From: AWTP1-13 sp963832445
Lineage (GTDB): Bacteria > Pseudomonadota > Alphaproteobacteria > Rhizobiales > Hyphomicrobiaceae
Direction: 5' to 3'
NCBI GenBank assembly: GCA_963832445.1
Contig: CAWHUM010000014.1
Span: forward strand, 310,001 to 374,000
DNA length: 64,000 nt
Part shown: piece after piece, positions 56,107-64,000 of the stretch
Layout of the letters: each line of letters opens with the position of its first letter
Numbering within the stretch: the stretch's first letter is position 1
Notes under the pieces: model-generated
Seen by the model: only the letters and a program-made list of their open reading frames with translations
What the model was told of the DNA's origin: nothing
Database searches by the model: none
Made by a program: the position numbers and the translations under genes

Positions 56107-57021
56107 ATGGGCGGGCGCGAGCTGAGCTACGTGCGGCCGGACGATCCGCCCTGGAAGCGCTGGTTCATGGGCATGATCGAGGACCTCTCCGGCCGCCGCA
56201 AGCTGCTGCCGCTCTATCAGCGCTGGCGCCGGGACGTCGTCGGCAAGAGCCCGCACATGTGGAGCCAGGCGCTCGACATGATCGGCACGCGGCTCGACAT
56301 CGACGCCCCCGCCGATTGGGCAGCCACCCTGCCGCAGGGCGCCGTGGTCGCCATCGGCAATCATCCCTTCGGCATCGCCGACGGCATTGCCATGCTCGCC
56401 TTGATGGAGCGGACGGGGCGGCCCTGCCGCCTGCTGATCCACTCGGATTTCATGCGCGTGCGCGAGGTCGAGCAGTCGGGGCTCCCGATCGACTTCGCCG
56501 AGACCAAGGAGGCGCTCGCCACCAACCTCGAGACCCGCGCCGAGGCGCGGCGGCTGCTCAAGGAAGGCACGATCATAGCCATCTTTCCGGCCGGTGCGGT
56601 CGCAACGGCGGAATCACCCTTCGCCCTGGCGGAGGATCGGCCCTGGAAGCAGTTCGTGGCCCGGCTGATCCAGCAGTCGGGCGCTGCGGTGCTACCCGTG
56701 TACTTCGAGGGCCAGAACTCGCCGCTGTTCCATTTCGTCAGCCGCTACAGCCAAGTCCTGCGGCTCTCGCTGCTGGTGTGCGAGTTCCGCCATCGCATCG
56801 GCTCGACCATAAGGGCAACGGTCGGCTCACCCGTGGCCTGGCCGGCGATCAGCGAACTCGGCAAGTCCGCCGACCTGCTCGACGAACTCTATGTCATGGT
56901 GCACCGCCTGGCGCCGGGAGCGCAGGGCCGCGATCGCGCCGAGCTGCTGCCGCGGCCTGTCCACTTGCGCCGGCAGTTCCCCTGCGATGAGCCGCTCCAG
57001 CCCGCACGGGCAAAACGCTGA
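56107..57021 (+). CDS. lysophospholipid-acyltransferase-family protein
   Basis: 304 residues. PlsC-like motif I GNHPFGIADGIAML (HxxxxD: His and Asp), motif with PAGAV in IIAIFPAGAVATAE and later VLPVYFEGQNSPLFHF. Transfers an acyl group, probably to a lysolipid or ornithine-lipid precursor. The ATG at 56107 follows the MetE-like stop by 53 bases; no membrane anchor is obvious. Confidence 0.85.
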   Translation: MGGRELSYVRPDDPPWKRWFMGMIEDLSGRRKLLPLYQRWRRDVVGKSPHMWSQALDMIGTRLDIDAPADWAATLPQGAVVAIGNHPFGIADGIAMLALMERTGRPCRLLIHSDFMRVREVEQSGLPIDFAETKEALATNLETRAEARRLLKEGTIIAIFPAGAVATAESPFALAEDRPWKQFVARLIQQSGAAVLPVYFEGQNSPLFHFVSRYSQVLRLSLLVCEFRHRIGSTIRATVGSPVAWPAISELGKSADLLDELYVMVHRLAPGAQGRDRAELLPRPVHLRRQFPCDEPLQPARAKR

Positions 57022-57031
57022 GCGGCGACCC

Positions 57032-57616
57032 TCAGTGCGCGACCGCGCCCGAGCTCGACATCGTCAGCGCCATCAGCACGAAGAACACGCCGATGCCACC
57101 GACGCCCATGGCACCCCAGAGCAGGTAGATCACCCCGGTGATGAGATAGGACGACGCCAGCACGATGGCGATCTGGAAGGCGGCCGAGCCGTACTCGTAC
57201 TTGTGGTACTTGGCCATGGCGACATCGCGCTTCTTCTCCGCGTCGATCGCGCGCACCATCAGCTCCTTGCGCCCCTCGCCCTTGCCGTCGGCCTTGGGCT
57301 CCGATTCATAGCGGGCCGCTCGCGTCACCCAGCCCTCCATCCGCTTCTTCAGCAGCTCCTGCGTCGCCGGCTCCTTCGCCAGCTTCACGTCCACCTCCAT
57401 CTGCTCGGCCGCCGTCTCGGTGAGCGTCTTGCGGATGGTCTTGGCCTGGAAGAAGGCCCACAGGTTCGACGCCTCGACGTTGTAGCTCAGCGCATCGGTC
57501 TGCGCGCTTTTGCCGAGCGTCTCGGCGATGGCTAGGAACAGGGCCAGAATAGAAATGAGAATAGCGATCTTCTTGTTCTCGCCCTCGACCAACCCGTGGC
57601 CGCCATGACCCGACAT
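57032..57616 (-). CDS. DUF4337 domain membrane protein
   Basis: 194 residues. One hydrophobic segment near the N-terminus (KIAILISILALFLAIAETLG) and two near the C-terminus, with a charged helical domain between (LKKRMEGWVTRAARYESEPK). Matches the DUF4337 layout; function unknown. Convergent with the acyltransferase, ten bases apart. Confidence 0.8.
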   Translation of the reverse strand: MSGHGGHGLVEGENKKIAILISILALFLAIAETLGKSAQTDALSYNVEASNLWAFFQAKTIRKTLTETAAEQMEVDVKLAKEPATQELLKKRMEGWVTRAARYESEPKADGKGEGRKELMVRAIDAEKKRDVAMAKYHKYEYGSAAFQIAIVLASSYLITGVIYLLWGAMGVGGIGVFFVLMALTMSSSGAVAH

Positions 57617-57783
57617 CCCTCAGTCTCCTCCCCTTGACTTGGCGCCGAACGCACGTCGGCATCGCCCCGGCCGGCGTCCGGCCGCCCCGTCCGTCTACGC
57701 ACGGAAGCGCCATTAAGCGCAGTCCGATGACGGCGCCAAGACATAAACGCCAATCTGCTGCCTGGGTATTGCCAGGGACCAGC

Positions 57784-58464
57784 CTAGACGACCGTCACTT
57801 CCAGGTCGCCGACCCCGTCGACGTGTCCCTTGATCTTGTCGCCCTTCTGGATGGCGCCCACTCCCGAGGGGGTGCCGGTGAAGATCAGATCGCCGGCCTT
57901 CAGCTCGAACAGGGTGGAGAGGAACGCAATCTGGTTGGGGATGTCCCAGATCATTTGGGAGAGGTCGCCGGTCTGCTTGCGCACGCCGTTGACCTCGAGC
58001 CAGATCGCTCCCTTACTCGGGCTCTCGACATGCTGCGCGGGCACCAGCGCGGTGCACGGCGCGGAGTACTCGAACGCCTTGGCGACCTCCCACGGCCGCG
58101 CCAGCTTCTTGGCGACGTCCTGCAGGTCGCGCCGCGTCATGTCGATGCCGACCGCATAGCCGAATACGTGGCTCATCGCATCGGCTGGCTTGATGTTGGA
58201 GCCGCCGGACTTGAGGCCGACCACCAGCTCGATCTCGAAGTGCACGTTCTTGGTGGCCGGCGGATAGGGGAACTTGCCGTCCGCCACTACGTTGTCGGGG
58301 TTCTTCTGGAAGAAGAACGGCGGGTCCTTGGTGTCGCCGCCCATCTCCTTGGTGTGCCCCGCGTAATTGCGGCCCACGCAATAGACGCGGTGGACGGGAA
58401 AGAGCTTGTCGGAGCCCTTGATGGGCAGGGTCGGCTGGGCAATGGGTGTGAACGCGTAGGTCAT
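57784..58464 (-). CDS. fumarylacetoacetate hydrolase family protein
   Basis: 226 residues. FAH fold: VHRVYCVGRNYAGHTKEMGG, metal Glu in VHFEIELVVGLKSGG, GYAVGIDMTRRDLQ, and LIFTGTPSGVGAIQKGD. Members cleave acylpyruvates, decarboxylate oxaloacetate or isomerise hydroxyhexendioates; the length and GTPSGVG end fit the FAHD1/YcgM-like acylpyruvase group best. Stands alone. Confidence 0.9.
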   Translation of the reverse strand: MTYAFTPIAQPTLPIKGSDKLFPVHRVYCVGRNYAGHTKEMGGDTKDPPFFFQKNPDNVVADGKFPYPPATKNVHFEIELVVGLKSGGSNIKPADAMSHVFGYAVGIDMTRRDLQDVAKKLARPWEVAKAFEYSAPCTALVPAQHVESPSKGAIWLEVNGVRKQTGDLSQMIWDIPNQIAFLSTLFELKAGDLIFTGTPSGVGAIQKGDKIKGHVDGVGDLEVTVV

Positions 58465-58570
58465 GGGGTGGGCCTTCTGTAGTGCACTCGCCTAAGTCCT
58501 AGCAGAAACGCGCCGCGACCCACACGCAAGGTTGCCGCATGCCGGCGATCTTTCCCGCCGAGCCTGGCTT

Positions 58571-58879
58571 TCAGGCTGCTTCCTGCTTGAATGTTTCAAT
58601 TCGCTCGAGTTCGGCGGCGATGGCCCGCTCGGCCACCCGGATGTCGTACCTCTTCTGCAGGTTCATCCAGAAACCGGCCGTCGTGCCGAAAAATTTCGCC
58701 AGGCGGAGCGCCGTATCGGCCGTGATCCCGAGTTGTTCGCGCGCAATGCGCTCGATCCGCGTACGCGGCACCCCACACGCCTTGGCAACCCTATAGGGTG
58801 TGAGGTCCATAGGCTTCAGGAACTCCTCGCGCAGCACCTCGCCCGGATGCATCGGAGGTAGCGTGGCCACGATCTTCAT
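58571..58879 (-). CDS. higA: HigA-family antitoxin
   Basis: 102 residues: MHPGEVLREEFLKPMDLTPY and the helix-turn-helix YRVAKACGVPRTRIERIA, then TADTALRLAKFFGTTAGFWM, the standard HigA (VapI-type XRE) pattern. Neutralises HigB and represses the operon. The gene is intact, whereas the toxin gene 12 bases upstream looks truncated. Confidence 0.92.
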   Translation of the reverse strand: MKIVATLPPMHPGEVLREEFLKPMDLTPYRVAKACGVPRTRIERIAREQLGITADTALRLAKFFGTTAGFWMNLQKRYDIRVAERAIAAELERIETFKQEAA

Positions 58880-58891
58880 TGCCGTCTTTCC

Positions 58892-59095
58892 TCAATGATA
58901 GTCCACAATCTCGACATCGGCCGGACCATCATTCGTCCAACGGAAGCAAACGCGCCATTGATCGTTGATCCGGATCGAATGTCGGCCTTTGCGATCCCCC
59001 TTCAGCGCTTCGAGTCGATTGGCAGGCGGAACGCGCAGGTCATTGAGCGTTTCAGCAGCATCAAGAGCTTCAAGCTGACCCACGCCCGAGCCCAA
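58892..59095 (-). pseudogene. higB: HigB toxin, N-terminally truncated
   Basis: The C-terminal two-thirds of a RelE/HigB-type mRNA interferase: LEALDAAETLNDLRVPP, NRLEALKGDRKGRHSIRIND and QWRVCFRW...DVEIVDYH. Normal HigB is about 92 residues; here only about 60 are recognisable and the first residues (GSGVGQ) do not match. The missing start would overlap the 3' end of the TRAP permease gene, suggesting the toxin 5' end was lost at that junction. Confidence 0.75.
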
Positions 59096-59127
59096 AGCGC
59101 TTCCTCACCAAGCGCTCCGGCACACCG

Positions 59128-61278
59128 TCACGCGTGCGGCCCTTGCCGGCGATCCGCGGCAGCGGCGCCGACCGAGGCCAGCTTCGCCGGGCCCAGTCCG
59201 AGATACTGAATAGCCAACAGCCCGCCGGCGAGGGCAAAGCCCAGGATGTCGGTGGTGAGCTCGGGCGCGACCAGCAGCAATGCCGCCGCGATCGCGACGC
59301 CGCGCTGCCAGTAGGGCATGGGCCGCAGCAGGTAGCCGTGCAGGCCCGCCGCCAGCAGGCCGATGCCTACGCACGACACGACAAAGCGCCATACCACGGT
59401 CGGCCAGTCGCCGATCATCAGCAGCGCCGGCTCGTACACGAACATGAAGGGCACGACGAAACCCGCCGCGCCGACTTTCATGGCGGCCCAGCCGGTCTTC
59501 CACAGGTCCGACTTCGCCAGCCCCGATGCGGCATAGACCGCGAGCGCCACGGGCGGCGTGATGGCCGAAAGGATGGCGAAGTAGAACGCGAACATGTGCG
59601 CAGCCGGCACGACGACGCCGAGCTTGATCAGCGCCGGCACAAGCAGCGACACCATGATGATGTAGGCCGGCGTCGTCGGCATCCCCATGCCGAGGATGAT
59701 GCCGGCCGCCATGGTCAGCACCAGCGCCAGCAGCAGCGTGTTTTGCGATAGCCCCACCACCCACTGCGTGAACACGATGCCGAGGCCTGTCAGGATGACG
59801 ATGCCGATGATGATGCCGGCCGCGGCGCACGCCAGCGCCACGGGCAGCGTGTTGCGGGCGCCGTCGATCATGGCGTCGATGATCGGCTTCAGCTCGATCT
59901 TGAGCAGGATGATCTTGCCGCGCACCGCCCATAGCCACAGCGAGATGAGGCCCGTGAAGATGGCGGCCTCCACCAGGGGGTGGATGCCGAACACCGAGGG
60001 AATGAGCGTCGGGAACCAGGGCAGCAGCAGCGGCAGCACGGTCAATATGGGAAGCACGTACAGCACCACTGGCCCGAACCAGGCCACCGGGAAGCACAGC
60101 AGCGTTCCCGTCAGCGCCGCAAGCGGGGCGCTGTAGCCCGAGTACATGACGAACAGGATCGACGTCACCGGAATGAACAGGTGCCCGCGCGAGCTGAGCG
60201 TGCGGCCGAGCGGCGGCAGCTCGGATCGCGGCACGCCGAGCAGGCCCTGGCGCTTGGCCTCGAAGTGCACGGCGGCGAAGCAAGCAACGTAGTAGAGCAC
60301 TGCCGGGATGGTGGCCCAGATCACGATTTGGGCGTAGCTCACGCCCTGGAACTCCGCCATGACGAAGGCGGCCGCACCCATGATTGGCGGCATGATCTGC
60401 CCACCGGTGGAGGCTGTGGCCTCGACGGCGGCGGCAAAGTGCGCCTTGAAACCGGTGCGCTTCATCAGCGGGATGGAGATCGGCCCGTCCACCATCACGT
60501 TGGCGACGGCGGAGCCCGATATGGTGCCGAACAGCGAGGACGACACCACCGACACCTTGCCCGGACCTCCGGCGGTGTGGCCGGTGATGCCCATGGCGAA
60601 GTCCATGAACAGTTGGCCGGTGCCGGTGCGCTCCATGAACGCGCCGAACAGCACGAAGATCATCACGTAGGATGCAGAGACGGCGAGCGGCTGGCCGAAG
60701 ATGCCCTCGGTCGAGAGGTAGAGCTGGTCTATGAAGCGGATCGGCTCGATGCGCGTGAAGAAATAGGCGTAGAGGCCGAAGGCGATGCAGGTGAGCGGCA
60801 GCGCCGGCCCCAGCACGCGCCGCGTGCCTTCCAGCACCAGCAGGATCAGCGTGATGCTGAGCACGATGTCCGACCACGCCATGCTGTCGACGTAGATGAT
60901 GCGGTCGATGATGTAGTCGTAGTAGACGAAGATGTAGCCGACCGAGATCACGCTCGCCGTCACCAGCACGAGATCGAGTAGCGACGGCGACTTGGTTTTC
61001 TGCTCGACTTCGGCCCGCGCCTCCGGCAGCAGCATCGCCAGCTCGTCGTCGGTGGGCGATTTGAAGCGGAAGAACAGGAACGTCAGCACCAGCGCGAACA
61101 GCAGGTGGATGCCGCGGAAGATGTAGTCGGTGGGGGGCCCGCGAAAAACCTCGCGCAACGACGGCGAGATGAAGTCCAGCGGCGGGACGATGACGTAGAT
61201 GTGGTAAAGCGCCATCGCCAGCGCGATGGCGGGCGCCAGCTTGCGCAGGATATCCTGCGTCGCCGCCCTCGTTGTCAT
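59128..61278 (-). CDS. TAXI-type TRAP transporter fused permease (DctQM)
   Basis: About 716 residues. N-terminal 4-helix DctQ-like part (IALAMALYHIYVIVPPLDFI onward) and a large DctM part with about 12 membrane segments: GTGQLFMDFAMGITGHTAGG, GSAVANVMVDGPISIPLMKR, TASTGGQIMPPIMGAAAF and MAAGIILGMGMPTTPAYIIM. Imports an organic anion using the sodium or proton gradient, taking it from the TAXI binding protein encoded immediately upstream (61349-62302). ATG at 61278. Confidence 0.95.
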   Translation of the reverse strand: MTTRAATQDILRKLAPAIALAMALYHIYVIVPPLDFISPSLREVFRGPPTDYIFRGIHLLFALVLTFLFFRFKSPTDDELAMLLPEARAEVEQKTKSPSLLDLVLVTASVISVGYIFVYYDYIIDRIIYVDSMAWSDIVLSITLILLVLEGTRRVLGPALPLTCIAFGLYAYFFTRIEPIRFIDQLYLSTEGIFGQPLAVSASYVMIFVLFGAFMERTGTGQLFMDFAMGITGHTAGGPGKVSVVSSSLFGTISGSAVANVMVDGPISIPLMKRTGFKAHFAAAVEATASTGGQIMPPIMGAAAFVMAEFQGVSYAQIVIWATIPAVLYYVACFAAVHFEAKRQGLLGVPRSELPPLGRTLSSRGHLFIPVTSILFVMYSGYSAPLAALTGTLLCFPVAWFGPVVLYVLPILTVLPLLLPWFPTLIPSVFGIHPLVEAAIFTGLISLWLWAVRGKIILLKIELKPIIDAMIDGARNTLPVALACAAAGIIIGIVILTGLGIVFTQWVVGLSQNTLLLALVLTMAAGIILGMGMPTTPAYIIMVSLLVPALIKLGVVVPAAHMFAFYFAILSAITPPVALAVYAASGLAKSDLWKTGWAAMKVGAAGFVVPFMFVYEPALLMIGDWPTVVWRFVVSCVGIGLLAAGLHGYLLRPMPYWQRGVAIAAALLLVAPELTTDILGFALAGGLLAIQYLGLGPAKLASVGAAAADRRQGPHA

Positions 61279-61348
61279 GGGGTGTTTCCTCGCCCGACGC
61301 ACGAACGCTTGGGGCGGCTCGTTGCCGCCCCCGCGTCTTCTCGTGTGG

Positions 61349-62302
61349 TTAGTTTATCTTGATGCCCTTCTCTTTGTACCACTTGGTGGCGCCGGGATGG
61401 AACGGCACGCCGATCTCCTGCGCCATGATGTCGGTCGTCAGCTTGGACAGCTCCTTATAGACGGAGGCGACCGAATCCTTGTTGGCCAGGATGGCCCCCG
61501 TCATCTTGTAGACGGTGTCCTCGGGCAGCGCGCAGGCCGCGACCACGTGCGTGTAGTAGCCGATCACCTGCACGTCCTTTTCCTGCTTGGGATAGGTGCC
61601 CTTGGGGATTGTGACCAGCTTGTAGGCCGGATTGATCTTGCGCATGTCCTCGTAGAGGGCGGTCAGATCCAGCAGCTTGATGTCGCGCGCCGAGGCGAGG
61701 TCCATGATGGAGCTGGCGGGAATGCCGGTGCCCAGCGTGAACATCTGCATGCGGTTGTCCTTCACCTGCTCGACGCTGTCGGTGTAGCTGTTGGTGAAGC
61801 TCGCCTTCACGTCGCTGTAGGTCATGCCCGACACGCGCAGCACATGGCGCGCGATCAGCTCGCCGGTGTTGCCCTTGACCTGGGTGGCGAAGCCCTTGCC
61901 CTTGATGTCTTTGATGGTGTTGATGCCGCTGTCTGCCGGCACGACCACCTGGAAGTACTGCGGATAGAGCGTGGCGACGTTGCACACCTTGCCGTGCTTC
62001 TTGTCGAGCGGCGCCTCGCCGGTGCCGGCAACCGCATCCGCCGTGGTGATGGTGTTGCCGAACCCGACCTCGGCCTTACCTTCCTCGATGGCGCGCACGT
62101 TGGCGATGCCGGCTCCCGGCAGCTGCTGTATCTTGAGATCGGGGATCGACTTCTCCCAGATGTCCTTGAGTTGTCCGCCGAGCGGCACCCAGATGCCGGC
62201 CACGGGACCCGTCATCATGCGGACCTCGGCGGCGCTGGCCACCACGACCATCCCCAGCATTGCCGCCGATGCCGCAATTGCGGCCAGCATGGCTCTTCGC
62301 AT
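61349..62302 (-). CDS. TAXI-family TRAP solute-binding protein
   Basis: 317 residues with a signal peptide (LAAIAASAAMLGMVVVASAA), so periplasmic. Conserved TAXI features: QQLPGAGIANVRAIEEGKAE, VGFGNTITTADAVAG, the GKGFATQVKGNTGEL block and the C-terminal PFHPGATKWYKEKGI. Delivers ligand to the adjacent permease; ligand unknown (TAXI proteins bind glutamate or other dicarboxylates). First gene of the pair. Confidence 0.95.
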   Translation of the reverse strand: MRRAMLAAIAASAAMLGMVVVASAAEVRMMTGPVAGIWVPLGGQLKDIWEKSIPDLKIQQLPGAGIANVRAIEEGKAEVGFGNTITTADAVAGTGEAPLDKKHGKVCNVATLYPQYFQVVVPADSGINTIKDIKGKGFATQVKGNTGELIARHVLRVSGMTYSDVKASFTNSYTDSVEQVKDNRMQMFTLGTGIPASSIMDLASARDIKLLDLTALYEDMRKINPAYKLVTIPKGTYPKQEKDVQVIGYYTHVVAACALPEDTVYKMTGAILANKDSVASVYKELSKLTTDIMAQEIGVPFHPGATKWYKEKGIKIN

Positions 62303-62621
62303 GTAAATCCTCCCACGAAGCTCGTATGAGACTTTAGTCTTAGATCGCAGACCAAGGGTAAAGTCATCAAAGCGAAATTGCTAGCGCCCGTACGCTCAGC
62401 GTCGGGTCTCCGCCGGCTCGCGAGGCCGTGGACAAGAGAAAATCGGAAGGGTTCACGGGCCCGCGATGCGCCGCATCACTCGAGCGCGGTCGTCCTTATT
62501 CGACGCGGACTTTGAGATCGGTGATGAGCTTGCCCCATTCGCGCTGCCGCGCGCGGAGACGCACTGCTGGCAGCGCCCGCTACGTTCGGAAGGGCAGCGT
62601 AGATGGTGGCGAACGCCTCGC
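62303..62621. other. intergenic region, no gene seen
   Basis: 319 bases between korB and the TAXI-protein gene, both on the minus strand. It must contain the TRAP operon promoter. No hairpin with a T-tract and no protein-like frame were found. Confidence 0.4.
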
Positions 62622-63680
62622 CTAGCGCAAGCGCACGTTGATGGCTTCCAAGGCCTTCGACCCGGGGCACAGCTCCCCCATCGGCAGTGCGTTGAGCGGC
62701 CGCGCGTCGGTGGCCAAGATGTCGTGCATGTCCTGCTGGGTCTCGTTGATGTAGAGCAGGCCGGTTGCCACCGAACCCTTCGCCGCGTTGGTGCGGATGG
62801 TCATCAGCGCGGCATCCGCATCGCGCGGGTCGTGCTGGGCGTCGAGCTTGCTCAGGATCAGGCGCGAGCCGTCGTGCATCTCGATGTCGGCCGTCGTCCC
62901 TTCCGCGAAGTCGACCGTGATCTCCTCCTTGGGCTCCACGTAGTCGAGGTGGTTCTCAGACGCCATGTTGTGGGCGCGCACATACTCGTAACTCTTGGTC
63001 GATGTCGGGTGGTTGTTGAAGGTGACGCACGGGCTGATGACGTCGAGGAAGGCAAAGCCGTTGTAGCTAATGGCTGCCTTGATCAGCGGGATCAGCTGCC
63101 TCTTGTCGCCGGAGAAGGAGCGGGCGACGAAGCCGGCGCCGAGCTGGATCGCCATCTGGCACAGGTCGATGGCATCGAAGGGATTGGCCTCTCCCTTCTT
63201 CGAAGGGGAGGTCTTGTCGTTGGTGGCAGAGAACTGGCCCTTGGTAAGGCCGTAGCAGCCATTGTTCATGACGATGTAGGTCATGTTCACGCGACGGCGC
63301 ACGGCGTGGCAGAACTGGCCGAGCCCGATCGAGGCGGTGTCGCCGTCGCCGGAGACGCCGATGTAGACGAGGTCGCGGTTGGCAATCGCGGCGCCGGTAG
63401 TGATCGACGGCATGCGCCCGTGCACGGAGTTGAAGCCGTGGCTGCGGGAGAGGAAGTAGGTCGGCGCCTTCGACGAGCAGCCGATGCCCGACACCTTGGC
63501 GATGCGGTGCGCCGGCAGGTCCATCTCGAAGCACGCCTCGATGAGGGCCGCCGTGATGGAATCGTGCCCGCACCCCGCGCACAGGGTCGACATGGTGCCT
63601 TCGTAGTCGCGGCGGGTGAGCCCCAGCAGGTTCTTGGGCAGCGCTGGGTGATGGGCGGAAGGTTTGGGGATGAAGCTCAT
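62622..63680 (-). CDS. korB: 2-oxoacid:ferredoxin oxidoreductase beta subunit
   Basis: 352 residues. TPP-binding beta subunit: LCAGCGHDSITAALIEA, GIGCSSKAPTYF, VSGDGDTASIGLGQFCHAVR (GDG) and MNNGCYGLTKGQFSAT (NN-type end of the TPP motif). Converts 2-oxoglutarate (or another 2-oxoacid) to acyl-CoA, reducing ferredoxin; the four cysteines for the cluster are in the CxxC/C positions above. Pairs with the alpha subunit directly upstream. Confidence 0.93.
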   Translation of the reverse strand: MSFIPKPSAHHPALPKNLLGLTRRDYEGTMSTLCAGCGHDSITAALIEACFEMDLPAHRIAKVSGIGCSSKAPTYFLSRSHGFNSVHGRMPSITTGAAIANRDLVYIGVSGDGDTASIGLGQFCHAVRRRVNMTYIVMNNGCYGLTKGQFSATNDKTSPSKKGEANPFDAIDLCQMAIQLGAGFVARSFSGDKRQLIPLIKAAISYNGFAFLDVISPCVTFNNHPTSTKSYEYVRAHNMASENHLDYVEPKEEITVDFAEGTTADIEMHDGSRLILSKLDAQHDPRDADAALMTIRTNAAKGSVATGLLYINETQQDMHDILATDARPLNALPMGELCPGSKALEAINVRLR

Positions 63681-63688
63681 GGCAGGTC

Positions 63689-64000
63689 CTACTCGGCGGC
63701 CACCTGGGCGGGGCGCAATTCCTTGAGCACGGCGCCGCGTACGAACGCCGCCGTCATCGGCATGCCATCGTAGTTGAGCGCCGGAATCAGCTTGGTACCG
63801 GGCACGTTGCCCTCGGTCATAAGCAGCGAGCGCATCTGCGCGTCGCGATTCTGCTCGACCACGAAAATGCGGTCATGCATGGCGCAGAACGCCAACACCT
63901 CGCGCGTGAACGGGAAAGCCTTGAGCCTGAGCGCATTGAGCTTGATGCCTTCGCGCTCCAGCCCGTCGAGTGCCTCGTTGACCGCCGGCGTGTTGGCGCC
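63689..64000 (-). CDS. korA: 2-oxoacid:ferredoxin oxidoreductase alpha subunit, C-terminal part
   Basis: The frame is open to the right edge of the window (about 103 codons visible). It ends RIFVVEQNRDAQMRSLLMTE...PALNYDGMPMTAAFVRGAVL, the typical C-terminus of KorA. Stop is 8 bases before the korB start, so the two form an operon. The N-terminal gamma/alpha domains lie outside. Confidence 0.85.
   Translation of the reverse strand, partial: GANTPAVNEALDGLEREGIKLNALRLKAFPFTREVLAFCAMHDRIFVVEQNRDAQMRSLLMTEGNVPGTKLIPALNYDGMPMTAAFVRGAVLKELRPAQVAAE

Overview
The window is high-GC (my impression is mid-60s percent) single-chromosome DNA from an alphaproteobacterium, most likely Hyphomicrobiales (Rhizobiales). 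Reasons are the leuC/leuD pair, map next to radC, the secA/argJ and mutT/methyltransferase/comF/nitrilase/DUF1178 gene sets, a TAXI-type TRAP transporter and a perfect 16-bp parS site (TGTTTCACGTGAAACA at 52986-53001). The parS site and the secA-to-DUF1178 gene set suggest an origin-proximal position. That is inference, because no oriC, parAB or DnaA-box cluster is seen.

Layout. 1-22.3 kb is mostly core: Ada-type methyltransferase end, FAD oxidoreductase, a lower-GC hydrolase, leuD, two zinc-protease-like genes, an ACT-domain protein, twin hairpin repeats, a SAM methyltransferase, DUF3297, TfoX-N, leuC, LysR, trxB, radC, map, two tiny histone-like basic proteins, sdhB, a NodU/CmcH carbamoyltransferase, an enlarged secA, and argJ. 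22.4-48.7 kb looks accessory: two VOC/extradiol-type proteins, a broken hydrolase, an SDR, a membrane spermidine-synthase-like protein, an acyl-CoA dehydrogenase/CoA-transferase/CoA-transferase/MaoC operon, a Crp/Fnr regulator, an FAD oxidase, a cyclase-STAND-TPR signalling protein, a catalase/alpha-dioxygenase fusion, a molybdenum hydroxylase and a carboxyltransferase. 48.8-53 kb returns to core: mutT, Flp pilin, methyltransferase, comF, nitrilase, DUF1178, parS. 53-64 kb is metabolic: TPP enzyme, MetE-like protein, acyltransferase, DUF4337, FAH hydrolase, a damaged higBA module, a TAXI TRAP transporter and korB/korA.

Most striking content. (1) 38122-40948 encodes a catalase-superfamily heme domain (distal His50, Asn125, proximal Tyr322) fused to a fatty-acid alpha-dioxygenase-like heme domain (distal His484, Tyr715, proximal His718). 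It lies 62 bp behind a class III cyclase/ATPase and near an FAD oxidase and a Crp/Fnr gene, so a hydroperoxide (oxylipin-like) producing and processing locus with nucleotide signalling is a reasonable hypothesis. (2) Two neighbouring genes for 48- and 30-residue Lys/Arg-rich proteins, each with a terminator, the second with a perfect 22-bp dyad in front of it. (3) SecA of 1174 residues, with large insertions in nucleotide-binding domain 2.

Caution. At least nine otherwise convincing genes change reading frame, nearly always by one extra base and in core genes (argJ, radC) as well as accessory ones. I read most of these as sequencing or assembly indels, not true pseudogenes; coordinates given span the whole reconstructed gene.
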